A stretch of 14,835 bases of DNA from JAEUMW01 sp039807745 (lineage in GTDB: Bacteria; Pseudomonadota; Gammaproteobacteria; Burkholderiales; JAEUMW01). The stretch lies in NCBI GenBank assembly GCA_039807745.1, contig JBDHRV010000088.1, positions 1 to 14,835 of the forward strand, written 5' to 3'. The notes beneath the pieces are model-generated. The model saw only the letters and a list, made by a program, of their open reading frames with translations. It did not search any database and was not told the DNA's origin. Both the position numbers and the translations under genes were made by a program. Positions within the stretch are counted from its first letter, which is position 1. Every line of letters starts with the position of its first letter. Positions 5,942 to 13,795 of this stretch are shown here, in pieces.

Positions 5942-8755
5942 ATGCTTCGGATTCCGCCATTCCGAAAAATCGGTGACCTCACCGTCTATCAAGACGATGG
6001 TATCTGGAACAGGTTCACGCTGATCCCGGCGATGCCGACGATTCGGCGCGACGAGAAGGGGCAGGCGATCTTCCTGCTCACGATCTTCCACACCTCCGAT
6101 CAGGCGCGCGAGGCGAACCCCGCCCTCGCCCGCGGCGGCGGCTTCATGAATTTCGACGTGCAGTTCGCGGTAAGCGAGGAGGCCGCGGAATTCGCGCGCC
6201 GGGAACTGCAGCAATGGGTCCACGAGGAGTACGCGCGGCGGCGCACCGACCCGCGCTACGCGAGCCTTCCCGAGTACGCCGCGGCAACCGCACCCATCGT
6301 CGAGATCGTCGATCCGTTGCTGTCGAGCGGCACCGTTTCGATGCACACCACCCAGTCGAACCTGCTCGTGACGGGGCGGTTCGCCGAGGCGCCGGCGTCG
6401 CTCGTGAGCGGATCCACCGCGGTCTTCAATCTGGATCTCACCGAGACCGGCGCCGGCTTCATGAAGGAGCTCTTCGTCGACAGCTCCGGCAGCGGGCGTG
6501 TCGACCTCACGCCGGTGCAGGTGATCTACAACCTCAAGATGTGGGCGCGCACGCCGTCGTGCGTGATCGACGTCAAGGGACACTCCGAGCGCATCCACCA
6601 GACGCTGAAGAAGATTTCCCAGACCAATCGCGACGATCCCTGCACCCCGGCCGAGGTCGAGACGTTCCGCGAGACCGGCACCAACAGCTCCACGCTGCGC
6701 GAGACGGGCATGGTCGAGGTCAAGATCGACAAGGGCGATGCCACGGTGCCGGACGACGTGCTGCAGGCGCTGCAGCAGTATGCGCTGGATCTCTTCGACA
6801 CGATGATCGCCGAGCGCTTCCTGGTGCCGGCCGAGACCGATGGCGAGCAGCTCGACTTCGACGCGGACGATCCGCGGATGCGCGATCGCGACCCCGGCTG
6901 GGGTGCGGTGCTGTACGAAGGACCGAACTACACCGGGCGCACGATCGAAGTGAACGAGGACCTGAGCTTCGTCGGCCAGGAGCTCAACGACAAGATCTCC
7001 TCGGTGCGGGTGCGCGCCGGTCACCGGGTCACGCTGTACCAGCACATCAACTACGGCGGGGTCAGCACACAGTTGAGCGCCTCGGTCGCGCAGCTCACCG
7101 GAAACTGGGACAAGCACGTGTCATCGGCGAAGCTGTGGCGGCCGCCGCAGACCCGCTACAAGGTGCGCGAGAGTATCAATACCGCGACCATGAATCTGCA
7201 GATCAAGGTCGATCGGTCGCAGGTCGTCGAGTGGCCTCTGGTCGGCCAGGCCACCCTGGAAACCTTCTTCTCGGAGGCGAGCCCCGCGGAGATCCGGCGC
7301 CACGTCGTCGAGCTGACGGCGGACCAGTTCGACTCGCTCGGCGTGACCGTGCGGGCGCTGGTCGATTTCGACAAACAGCCGGTGCAGGCGATCGAGGTGC
7401 AAACCGAGTACACGGCCACCGACAGCGACGGCCAGACCCGCATGACGCCGGGCAGCTTCACCTTCCGCTCGGGAGAGACGGCACCGGCGAAGTTCGATCC
7501 CACCGTGCTCGGCGGCAAGCGCGAATACCGCTTCCGCTATCGCGTCATCTACGACGACGGCACCGCGAGCGACTTCACGGAGTGGGAAACGACGACGAAC
7601 CGCTCGCTCAACGTGACCGTCGCGAACGCCGGGCAGCTCTCCCTCGAAGTGAGCGGCGCGGGCCTCAACTGGGACGTGGTGCGCACGGCCGAGGTCAAGC
7701 TCCGCTACGGAGCGCCTGCGGACGGCATCGCGACCGTCGAGAAGAGCTTCGCCCTGACCAAGCTGAATCCCGTTGCGAAATGGGAGCAGCAGGTGAGCAA
7801 GGTGCGCGGCAACATCGCCGCCGCGATCACCTACTATCTTGCGGACGACAAGGTGATCGACGGCGGCACGCGCACGCTCGACGCCACGAACACGCTGTTC
7901 GTCGTGCCGCCGCCGCAGGCCGACGTGCTGAACGTGAGCCTGCTGCCGTCCGGCGACTGGAGCGACGTCGCGCAGGCGGTCGTGTCGCTCAAGTACGACG
8001 CCGGCGACGGCCGGACCTACGACCGGGCGTTCCAGTTCAAGTCGCTCGATCAGTTCGCCGAGTGGGCGGTGCTGCTGCGCGACCCCAACCGGCGGACGTT
8101 CCAATACCAGACGGTGGTCGCCTACAAGAGCGGCAGCGACGAGACCTCGCCCTGGACCACGAAGACCGGTGATCAGGCGGTGCTGATCACGGTGAAAGGT
8201 GTGCCGAAGCTTCGCATCAACATCCTGTCCAATCTGGTCGACTTCGCGCGCACGCCCGTGGTCAGGGTCACCGTCTCCTACGGCGAGCAGCGGCAAACGG
8301 TCAGCTTCACGAGCCCCGGCGCGAGCGCGGTGCAGTTTCCCGTGGCGGCCGACGGCCGCCGCGACTACGCATACGAGATCGTCTGGTCGGCGCCGTCGGG
8401 CGACGTGTCCTCGGGCGTGCAGCGCAGCGGCGACACGGAGCTGTTCATTCCGCGGGCGCAGCTGCCGACGGTGGGCAAGCTCGAGGTGATCGTGCGCGGT
8501 TTCGCGGTGGACTTCGCGGCGACTCCCTTCGTCGACGTGGCGCTGCAATGGCAGGACGGAAACCGCGAGGAACGGAAGACGGTCGCGCTGACCAAGGAGC
8601 AGCCCAACGCCACCTGGTCGGTGGACATCGGCGACCGCACCCAGCGCAGGTATCGCTATGCGGTCACCTATAACCTCGCCGACGGCACCCGCGCCGAAGG
8701 CGCGCAGGGGGAAACGGACGACCCGGTGATCTCCGTCACGCGTCATCGGCCATGA
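5942..8755 (+). CDS. Paralog-family protein with beta/gamma-crystallin domain and five beta-rich repeats, 937 aa
   Basis: First gene of the right arm; the start is fixed by AGGAGG at 5931-5936. Module A spans residues 13-82: LTVYQDDG, IPAMP, IRRDEKG, then GGGFMNFDVQF. Module B spans 129-222: SGTVSM, AVFNLDLTETGAGF, LTPVQVIYNLKM. Residues 319-399 form a two-motif beta/gamma-crystallin domain, absent from the other visible family members. The hinge (about 417-450) has VVEWP and LETFF. Five beta-rich repeats follow: about 467-560, 565-656, 661-752, 755-840 and 844-935. Recurrent repeat endings look like (F/Y)-x-Y-x-x-x-x-Y-x-x-x-x-G then W or a turn. No signal peptide, membrane helix or catalytic motif is visible. 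It shares its full plan with the 897-aa protein downstream, apart from the crystallin insertion. Probably a soluble structural or binding protein; the crystallin domain suggests Ca2+ binding or stabilisation, by family knowledge only. Exact function unknown. Confidence 0.93.
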   Translation: MLRIPPFRKIGDLTVYQDDGIWNRFTLIPAMPTIRRDEKGQAIFLLTIFHTSDQAREANPALARGGGFMNFDVQFAVSEEAAEFARRELQQWVHEEYARRRTDPRYASLPEYAAATAPIVEIVDPLLSSGTVSMHTTQSNLLVTGRFAEAPASLVSGSTAVFNLDLTETGAGFMKELFVDSSGSGRVDLTPVQVIYNLKMWARTPSCVIDVKGHSERIHQTLKKISQTNRDDPCTPAEVETFRETGTNSSTLRETGMVEVKIDKGDATVPDDVLQALQQYALDLFDTMIAERFLVPAETDGEQLDFDADDPRMRDRDPGWGAVLYEGPNYTGRTIEVNEDLSFVGQELNDKISSVRVRAGHRVTLYQHINYGGVSTQLSASVAQLTGNWDKHVSSAKLWRPPQTRYKVRESINTATMNLQIKVDRSQVVEWPLVGQATLETFFSEASPAEIRRHVVELTADQFDSLGVTVRALVDFDKQPVQAIEVQTEYTATDSDGQTRMTPGSFTFRSGETAPAKFDPTVLGGKREYRFRYRVIYDDGTASDFTEWETTTNRSLNVTVANAGQLSLEVSGAGLNWDVVRTAEVKLRYGAPADGIATVEKSFALTKLNPVAKWEQQVSKVRGNIAAAITYYLADDKVIDGGTRTLDATNTLFVVPPPQADVLNVSLLPSGDWSDVAQAVVSLKYDAGDGRTYDRAFQFKSLDQFAEWAVLLRDPNRRTFQYQTVVAYKSGSDETSPWTTKTGDQAVLITVKGVPKLRINILSNLVDFARTPVVRVTVSYGEQRQTVSFTSPGASAVQFPVAADGRRDYAYEIVWSAPSGDVSSGVQRSGDTELFIPRAQLPTVGKLEVIVRGFAVDFAATPFVDVALQWQDGNREERKTVALTKEQPNATWSVDIGDRTQRRYRYAVTYNLADGTRAEGAQGETDDPVISVTRHRP
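6896..7138 (+). other. Beta/gamma-crystallin domain (residues 319-399 of the 937-aa protein)
   Basis: Two Greek-key motifs of the Y-x4-Y-x-G type are seen: Y325 to G332 and Y366 to G373. The first half is followed by NDKISS (349-354), an exact fit to the (N/D)(N/D)XX(S/T)S Ca2+-binding signature of microbial beta/gamma-crystallins. The second half has DKHVSS (390-395), with Lys in the second acidic/amide position, so one site looks canonical and one degenerate. An aromatic residue (W399) ends the domain. The domain sits between module B and the hinge, as an insertion relative to the paralogs. Confidence 0.8.
7340..8746 (+). repeat. Five tandem beta-rich ~90-aa repeats (residues 467-935)
   Basis: Repeats R1-R5 in the 937-aa protein. 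R2 contains SGAGLNW, R3 contains LLPSGDWSDV and AVVSLKY, R4 contains VDFARTPVVRV, and R5 contains VDFAATPFVDV. R4 and R5 are closest to each other. R2, R3 and R4 each match the repeat of the same rank in the 897-aa protein better than their own neighbours. Similarity is at protein level; no long exact DNA repeat was seen. Confidence 0.7.
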
Positions 8756-8793
8756 CATAACAACGGGCCGCGCCATGCATTCCGAAACCGAAT

Positions 8794-8799
8794 GAGGAG
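8794..8799 (+). promoter_or_regulatory. Ribosome binding site of the 897-aa gene, in a 52-bp spacer
   Basis: GAGGAG, 8 nt before ATG at 8808 and 11 nt before a second ATG at 8811, so 8808 is preferred. The spacer 8756-8807 holds no hairpin with a U-tract and no clear promoter, so read-through from the 937-aa gene is likely. Confidence 0.75.
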
Positions 8800-8807
8800 C
8801 CGCAGTC

Positions 8808-11501
8808 ATGATGAAACTCCCCGCAATCCTGCACAAGCAGTTCGAAGATGGCTCGACCGCCACGGTCTTTCAGGACGACAAGCAGTTCTGGCGCTTCTGC
8901 GCCATTCCGGGATTCCCCACGGTACGCCGGGATGCGCAGGACAACCCCGTCTTCGGGCTTTTCAAGTTCAACCTCTCGGACGAGTCACGGGAAGAAAACC
9001 CGGATCTGCCGCGCGGCGGCGGTTACATGGTCTTCGATTCCGAGCTCAAGGTAAGCGAAAAAAATCTGAAAGAGCTCACGAAGGATCTCGAGAAGATCGT
9101 CGAGGACGAGTTCGAGCGGCTGAAGAGGCTGCCGAACGACAAGGTCCGCGAGCTCACGCTCGGGGCCACGTTCAACGATACGATCGGGAAGCATTGGGGT
9201 CAGGGAAGCATGGCAGGCGGGCCCATGGCCTCCCCCCAGACCAGTTCGACGACTACCCTGACCATGCCCGGCACCGGCTTCACACGGCCGCAACGCAACG
9301 AGGCGGCGCCAAAGCCCGTTATCGGCGAACCATTGTGGAAGTCCGGCAAGGTGACGATGAATGCCCCGTCGTCGGCGGGACTGGTATCGAACAAGATCGG
9401 GGAACGACCCGCTTCTCTCATCGGCAACAACGTGGCTGCCTTCAGCCTCGATCTGACGCCCGACGGCGCGACATTCATGCAGCAGACCCTGGTGGGGCGC
9501 GACGGCCGCGGCGCGACGGACCTGACCCCGATTCAGGTCGTCTACGAGCTCACCATGCTGGCCAAGCTGCCGCCGGCGACCATGTATATCAAGTTCAATA
9601 CCGCGAGCGTCTTTCACTCCGTTCAGGAGCTCTTTCACGAGCATCACAACTGCACCGACGACTACTTCACGTCGGAGAACATGATGTCGACCGCCATCGA
9701 GGCCGGACTGGTCACGGTCAAGATCGATTCCGGCGGGATCACCGACGAAGACATCCTGCAAATGCTGATGCAGCAGGCGACGAGCACGGTCCAGGAGCTG
9801 CTCGCCAACAAGTTCGCGAAGAAGGAGCGGGCTCCGATGGAGGAATGGGCGAACGAAGACGTCCAGGAGAGCAGCCGCGAGATCTACCGCTTGAAGCAGG
9901 TCAGCGAAGTCGACATGACCAACTTCGAGCAGACCATGGAGATCAACTCGACGATCGAGTACAAGATCGCGCCGCAAGGCACGCTGCAGGCGTTCTTCAC
10001 CCGCGTCCAGGACATGGTCCCGTATGTTCGGGTCGTGGATACCAATGCCGACCCGTTCTTCAAGACGCTGGGGCTCAAGGCGCGAGCGTTCGCAAAGTGG
10101 GACGAAGACGACGTGGCCTTCGCCGAGCTCGAAATCAAGTACGAGCACGGCGGACAGACGAAGGTGCAGACGTTCACCTTTACGCCTGAGACGAAAGACC
10201 CGATGGAGTGGGATCCGGCTCTGATCGACGGCAAGCGCGAGTATCAGTACCGCTGGCGCGTCGGCTTCGAGGGGCGGGCCGCCGGGGAATGGTCGAAGTG
10301 GGAGAAGACCACCACCCGCAATCTCAACGTGGCGGTCGAGACCCCGGGCAAACTCAGCGTCGAGGTGAGCGGCGTCGGTCTCGATTTCGAGAACGTCGTC
10401 GACGCGGTGCTGGTGCACCTGCGCTATGCCGATCCGGCCCGCGACGTGCCGATGGCTGGGCAATCCATCCTCATCAGCAAGGACCGGCCGGGCGGCACCT
10501 GGACGCGCATGCTCTTCGCACCGTGGGATAAACCGCTCGAGTACCGGGTGGAGTATCTCTTGAAGAGCGGCACGACTCTGGAGAAGGATTGGACGAAGAC
10601 GAGCGGCCCGCAGCAGAATCTGCTCGTGACGCGGCCCAATGTCGATGTGCTCGATCTGACGCTCATCCCGGCCGGAAAGTGGGCCGACGTCATTCAGGCG
10701 GTGCTGTCGCTGCGTTACGTGGACGGCGCCTATAACCGTGACGCGCAGTTCAATTTCAAGACCGCGGACGAGTTCAAGAAGTGGGCCGTGCTCTTGCTGA
10801 ACGCCCGCCAGCGCAAATTCGAGTACCGGATTCTCGCGACCTTCAAGAACGGCGACACGCAGGAAACGGAGTGGCTGTCGCGCGAAGGGGACCAGGCCCT
10901 GCCGGTCCTGGTGGAGGGACCGCCGCGCCTCGACCTCAAGATCACGGGCGCCGTGCTCGACTACGCCAGCACACCGCTCGCGAAGGTCGATCTCGAATAC
11001 AACGATCCGCAGGGCCAGCACGATGTCGAGAGCATTGCGCTGCAGAAGGCGACGGATGTCTTTTCCTGGTCCGTTCCGCTGCGCAAGGAGGGTCCTAAGA
11101 CCTATCGGCACAAGATCACCTACTTCCCGATCGAGGGCAATCCGGTCGAGCGCGACTGGGAAGTGACCGACACCGAGCTCATCGTGGTGCCGCGCTACTC
11201 GATCCCGAAGATCGGCGCCGACTTCAGCCCGAAGCTCGTGAATTTCGCGGTCACGCCCGCGGTCGAGGTCAACCTGAGCTACGACGATCCGCAACGCACC
11301 GTCCACGAAACAATGACGCTGGTGTTCACGTCCGGGGAGCACCAGAAGTGGTTCGTGCCCGTGGCCGACGGCGCGCCCCGTGCCTACGAGATGACCATTA
11401 CGTACTACTACCTGGACGGCACCCAGCGCACCATGACCCCGGTCAAGCTCGAGAAACCGTCCGTGCTCATTCCGCCGGCGCCGCGCCCGCAGGAGAACTG
11501 A
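8808..11501 (+). CDS. Paralog-family protein with five beta-rich repeats, 897 aa
   Basis: Second gene of the right arm and closest relative of the 937-aa protein. Module A spans residues 18-85: ATVFQDDKQF, IPGFP, VRRDAQDNP, RGGGYMVFDSEL. A low-complexity stretch rich in Gly, Ser, Thr and Pro (about 130-175) has no counterpart upstream. Module B spans 179-275: SGKVTM, AAFSLDLTPDGATF, LTPIQVVYELTM. The hinge is at 370-400 (IAPQGTLQAFF). The crystallin domain is missing: residues 330-365 at its expected place are a short charged linker. Five repeats follow: about 423-510, 514-608, 612-703, 706-795 and 799-889. The protein ends in a Pro-rich tail. I counted 56 lysines (6.2%), against 2 in each of two left-arm proteins. 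No signal peptide, transmembrane helix or enzyme motif is seen. It is probably co-translated with the next gene, whose ATG is one base after the stop. Function unknown. Confidence 0.93.
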   Translation: MMKLPAILHKQFEDGSTATVFQDDKQFWRFCAIPGFPTVRRDAQDNPVFGLFKFNLSDESREENPDLPRGGGYMVFDSELKVSEKNLKELTKDLEKIVEDEFERLKRLPNDKVRELTLGATFNDTIGKHWGQGSMAGGPMASPQTSSTTTLTMPGTGFTRPQRNEAAPKPVIGEPLWKSGKVTMNAPSSAGLVSNKIGERPASLIGNNVAAFSLDLTPDGATFMQQTLVGRDGRGATDLTPIQVVYELTMLAKLPPATMYIKFNTASVFHSVQELFHEHHNCTDDYFTSENMMSTAIEAGLVTVKIDSGGITDEDILQMLMQQATSTVQELLANKFAKKERAPMEEWANEDVQESSREIYRLKQVSEVDMTNFEQTMEINSTIEYKIAPQGTLQAFFTRVQDMVPYVRVVDTNADPFFKTLGLKARAFAKWDEDDVAFAELEIKYEHGGQTKVQTFTFTPETKDPMEWDPALIDGKREYQYRWRVGFEGRAAGEWSKWEKTTTRNLNVAVETPGKLSVEVSGVGLDFENVVDAVLVHLRYADPARDVPMAGQSILISKDRPGGTWTRMLFAPWDKPLEYRVEYLLKSGTTLEKDWTKTSGPQQNLLVTRPNVDVLDLTLIPAGKWADVIQAVLSLRYVDGAYNRDAQFNFKTADEFKKWAVLLLNARQRKFEYRILATFKNGDTQETEWLSREGDQALPVLVEGPPRLDLKITGAVLDYASTPLAKVDLEYNDPQGQHDVESIALQKATDVFSWSVPLRKEGPKTYRHKITYFPIEGNPVERDWEVTDTELIVVPRYSIPKIGADFSPKLVNFAVTPAVEVNLSYDDPQRTVHETMTLVFTSGEHQKWFVPVADGAPRAYEMTITYYYLDGTQRTMTPVKLEKPSVLIPPAPRPQEN
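9195..9332 (+). other. Low-complexity Gly/Ser/Thr/Pro linker in the 897-aa protein
   Basis: Residues about 130-175, including a QTSSTTTLTMPGTG stretch, separate module A from module B. In the 937-aa paralog the same junction is about 50 residues shorter. It looks like a flexible hinge, or a surface loop specific to this subunit. Confidence 0.55.
10074..11477 (+). repeat. Five tandem beta-rich ~90-aa repeats (residues 423-890)
   Basis: R1-R5 follow the same order as in the 937-aa protein. R2 has SGVGLDF and RPGGTWT. R3 has LIPAGKWADV, SLRYVDG and FKKWAVLL. R4 has AVLDYASTPLAKV. R5 has LVNFAVTPAVEV and ends with a YYYLDGTQ turn. The R3 signature also appears in the left-edge minus-strand gene (SLRYVDG against DLRYVDG). 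Confidence 0.7.
11491..11496 (+). promoter_or_regulatory. Ribosome binding site of the 762-aa gene, inside the preceding gene
   Basis: AGGAGA lies within the last codons of the 897-aa gene, 6 nt before ATG at 11503. It favours this start over the in-frame ATG at 11524. Confidence 0.8.
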
Positions 11502-11502
11502 G

Positions 11503-13791
11503 ATGCTGTACCTCGGCAGCGGCATGCGGCAGGTGAAGGTGGGCGAGGGCAAGTCGATTACCGTCCTCCCGGACTTCAGCGATCCGACTCAGAGCTACTA
11601 TCTGCCCAACATCCCGCACATCGCCAGGATGGAAGACGGCACGCCGGCGATCCGCATGCTCGTCTACCGCGAAGATCTCGACACGGTGCCGGACAACGCG
11701 CCCGAGGCCGTCGCATTCCTGAGTCTGGACGTGGACCTGGCGTGGCCGCCGGAGCTCATCGAGGAAGCCGCGAGCCGGTTGCGGATCGAGGACGGGCTGG
11801 CGCAGAAGCCGCGCTTGACGCCGATCTTCTTCACCAAGGGCTCGGTCAAGCTGATGCTGCTCGACGCGGTGACGCCGGAGGAAGGCGCAGGCGGACCTGC
11901 GGGCGAGGAGCGCCCGACGGCGTTCGTGACGAAGATCATGGGCGCCGGTTCGCCGGACCTAGTGGGCACCAACCGGGCGATCTTCCAGGCCACGCTCACG
12001 AAGAAGGGCGCGGCGGCACTGTCGGCGGCGCTCGACGGCGTCATGCCGATCGGAGTCGTGTATTCGCTCACCTTTCCCGGCCTGCAGCCCGCGTTCAACA
12101 TCAAGGCGCACGTGGACTGGCAGAAGATCTACGACCACTTCAGCGAGCGCGAGCAGGCTGATTTCCTGTTCTACGAGAGCGACATCCAGAAGTCGATCGA
12201 CAAGATGGTCGAGAACAAGGTGATCGAGCTCGAGGTGACGGTGGAAGGCATCGGCAGCGAGGCGATGGACGCGGAGCGCGAGTCGGTCATGAACTCCGTG
12301 CGGCAGCTCATCTTCGACAAGTTCTTCGAAGCCACCTTCAAGCGCGTCGACCCCGCGGGCGGCGGCACGGCGGACGACATCGTCGACACGCTCACGCACA
12401 TTCACCAGAACGCGCTGACCCTCGGCATGGGGTACACCTATCACAAGAAGGAAGTGAAGATCGAGGAGCTGCGCACGCTCGACCTCGACTTCACCGCGCG
12501 CAAGGCGGCGGAGCGCACGATCTACCCGCAGGCCCACATGCACAACCTGCTGACGAACTCCGGCGTCACGCGCGAGAAGCTCATCACCATCGTCGATGGC
12601 GCCGACAGCCCGTGGAAGACGCTGCCGTTCGAGATCATGGCCGCCGCCGCCTGGGACGCCGATGGCATAGCCGGCATCACCGTGGATATCGAGTACGCGG
12701 ACGCGGACTCTGGCGTCGAGCGCAACATGAGCGTGTTCCTCACGAAGGAGAAGGCCAAGGTCGTCCGGCGCGACTGGATGGATCGCACGAGCGGCGACGA
12801 GTTCGGATACAAGTACGAGGTCGTCTTCGCCGACGGCAGCGTTCCCGGCCCGAAGCCCAAGGTCGACTCCGGTTCGGAGTTTCTACCCCACAAGGGCACG
12901 GTGCTGGTCATCAATCCGCGCGACCTGTACGAAGCGCACGAGCTCGAAGTCGGCGGCACGCCGAACTTCCCTTACGAGCGGTGGCCCGCCGTGCAGGCGG
13001 TGGTGCGCTACCGCGCAGACGACGGCAGCTTCGAGCATTACGAGGATGGCGTTCTCACCAACGCCGCCAAGAGCTTCAAGACGCGCTTCCGCGTGAACAA
13101 GAATGTGCCGGGACGCCGGGAGGTGCAGTTGACCTACATCGGCGCCACCGGGGAAAGGGTCGAGATGCCCTTCATGCCGATGCTGCAGGACCAGTGGGTG
13201 GTCGAGGATCCCCATCCCGACAAGCTCGTGGTGCGTGCGGTCGTCGCGGGCGATCGCAAGAGCATCGCGAATCTGCTCGTCGATCTGGAATACGAGGACG
13301 AAGAGAACGGTATCCACGAGACCGGCAACCTCTCCTTCGAGCCCGAGAACATCGACAAACCGCAGTCGTGGACGGTCAACCTCGGCAACCCCGCCGCGCG
13401 CCGCTATCGCTATCGCATGACGCTCGTCACGAAGACCGGCGACTTCCTGCAGACCGGCTGGATCAGCACCGATGCGCCGTCGCTGCCCGTGGGCGAGGTC
13501 TACGTGCGGCGGCTCGCCGTGGAGTTCGTCACCGGCGAGCTCGACCGCGGCGTGGAGGCGGTCGAGGTGGCGGTCGTCTATCGCGACGAGGTCAACGACG
13601 TGCGCGATCAGAAGACCTTCCGGCTCGGCGCGAAGAGCCGCGCTGAATGGCAGGTCCCGCTCAAGGACGCGAGTCTGCGCTCCTACGAGATGACGACCAC
13701 CTGGATTCGCGAGGACGGCTTCAATCCGAAAGTTGGCCCGGCGATGAAGAGCGACACCTACGTGGTGATCCCCGGCGCACCGCCGAGGTAG
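11503..13791 (+). CDS. Paralog-family protein with beta-rich repeats, 762 aa
   Basis: Third gene of the right arm; it starts one base after the previous stop. Module A spans about residues 23-100: PDFSD, YYLPNIPHIARMEDGTP, then AFLSLDVDLAWPPEL. Module B spans 111-213: KGSVKLMLLD, GTNRAIFQATLTKKGAAAL, PIGVVYSLTFPGLQPAFNI, VDWQKIYDHF. It matches the last right-arm gene closely here (TNRAMFSARL, TPLGVRYELEYAGLRPAL, ADYKRIYQEL). A helical-looking region (215-285) includes QKSIDKMVENKVIELEV and FDKFFEATF. The hinge is at 318-350 (ELRTLDLDF, YPQAHMHNLL). About four beta-rich repeats follow: near 374-470, 480-565, 573-665 and 667-758. Lys content is about 5%. No signal peptide, membrane segment or enzyme motif is seen. 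It may be a subunit paired with the next protein, given their close match. Function unknown. Confidence 0.93.
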   Translation: MLYLGSGMRQVKVGEGKSITVLPDFSDPTQSYYLPNIPHIARMEDGTPAIRMLVYREDLDTVPDNAPEAVAFLSLDVDLAWPPELIEEAASRLRIEDGLAQKPRLTPIFFTKGSVKLMLLDAVTPEEGAGGPAGEERPTAFVTKIMGAGSPDLVGTNRAIFQATLTKKGAAALSAALDGVMPIGVVYSLTFPGLQPAFNIKAHVDWQKIYDHFSEREQADFLFYESDIQKSIDKMVENKVIELEVTVEGIGSEAMDAERESVMNSVRQLIFDKFFEATFKRVDPAGGGTADDIVDTLTHIHQNALTLGMGYTYHKKEVKIEELRTLDLDFTARKAAERTIYPQAHMHNLLTNSGVTREKLITIVDGADSPWKTLPFEIMAAAAWDADGIAGITVDIEYADADSGVERNMSVFLTKEKAKVVRRDWMDRTSGDEFGYKYEVVFADGSVPGPKPKVDSGSEFLPHKGTVLVINPRDLYEAHELEVGGTPNFPYERWPAVQAVVRYRADDGSFEHYEDGVLTNAAKSFKTRFRVNKNVPGRREVQLTYIGATGERVEMPFMPMLQDQWVVEDPHPDKLVVRAVVAGDRKSIANLLVDLEYEDEENGIHETGNLSFEPENIDKPQSWTVNLGNPAARRYRYRMTLVTKTGDFLQTGWISTDAPSLPVGEVYVRRLAVEFVTGELDRGVEAVEVAVVYRDEVNDVRDQKTFRLGAKSRAEWQVPLKDASLRSYEMTTTWIREDGFNPKVGPAMKSDTYVVIPGAPPR
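12634..13776 (+). repeat. About four beta-rich repeats (residues 378-758 of the 762-aa protein)
   Basis: Repeat strands are visible at AAAWDADGIAGITVDIEY, AVQAVVRYRADDG, IANLLVDLEYEDEENG and AVEVAVVYRDEVND. The array is one repeat shorter than in the 937- and 897-aa proteins, and the first unit is longer and less regular. Repeat borders are approximate. Confidence 0.6.
13785..13788 (+). promoter_or_regulatory. Ribosome binding site of the last right-arm gene
   Basis: GAGG inside the final codons of the 762-aa gene, 7 nt before ATG at 13796. The four-base gap between stop and start again indicates one transcript. Confidence 0.6.
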
Positions 13792-13795
13792 TTCG

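Noticed and set aside
7340..8746. Calling the repeats true fibronectin type III or Ig domains
   Set aside because: Strand spacing and size fit such sandwiches, but no diagnostic Fn3 or Ig residues could be confirmed by eye, so only a beta-rich repeat is claimed.
8792..10189. Plus-strand frame starting at 8792 and overlapping the 897-aa gene
   Set aside because: Its start lies within the ribosome site of the 897-aa gene, its product is Arg/Gly-rich without module features, and the overlapping frame has clear paralogs.
5915..11552. Very long minus-strand open frames opposite the right arm (about 5915-7117, 7121-8863 and 8985-11552)
   Set aside because: Same reasoning: Arg/His/Leu-rich translations, no ribosome sites, and they run across gene borders of well-supported plus-strand genes.
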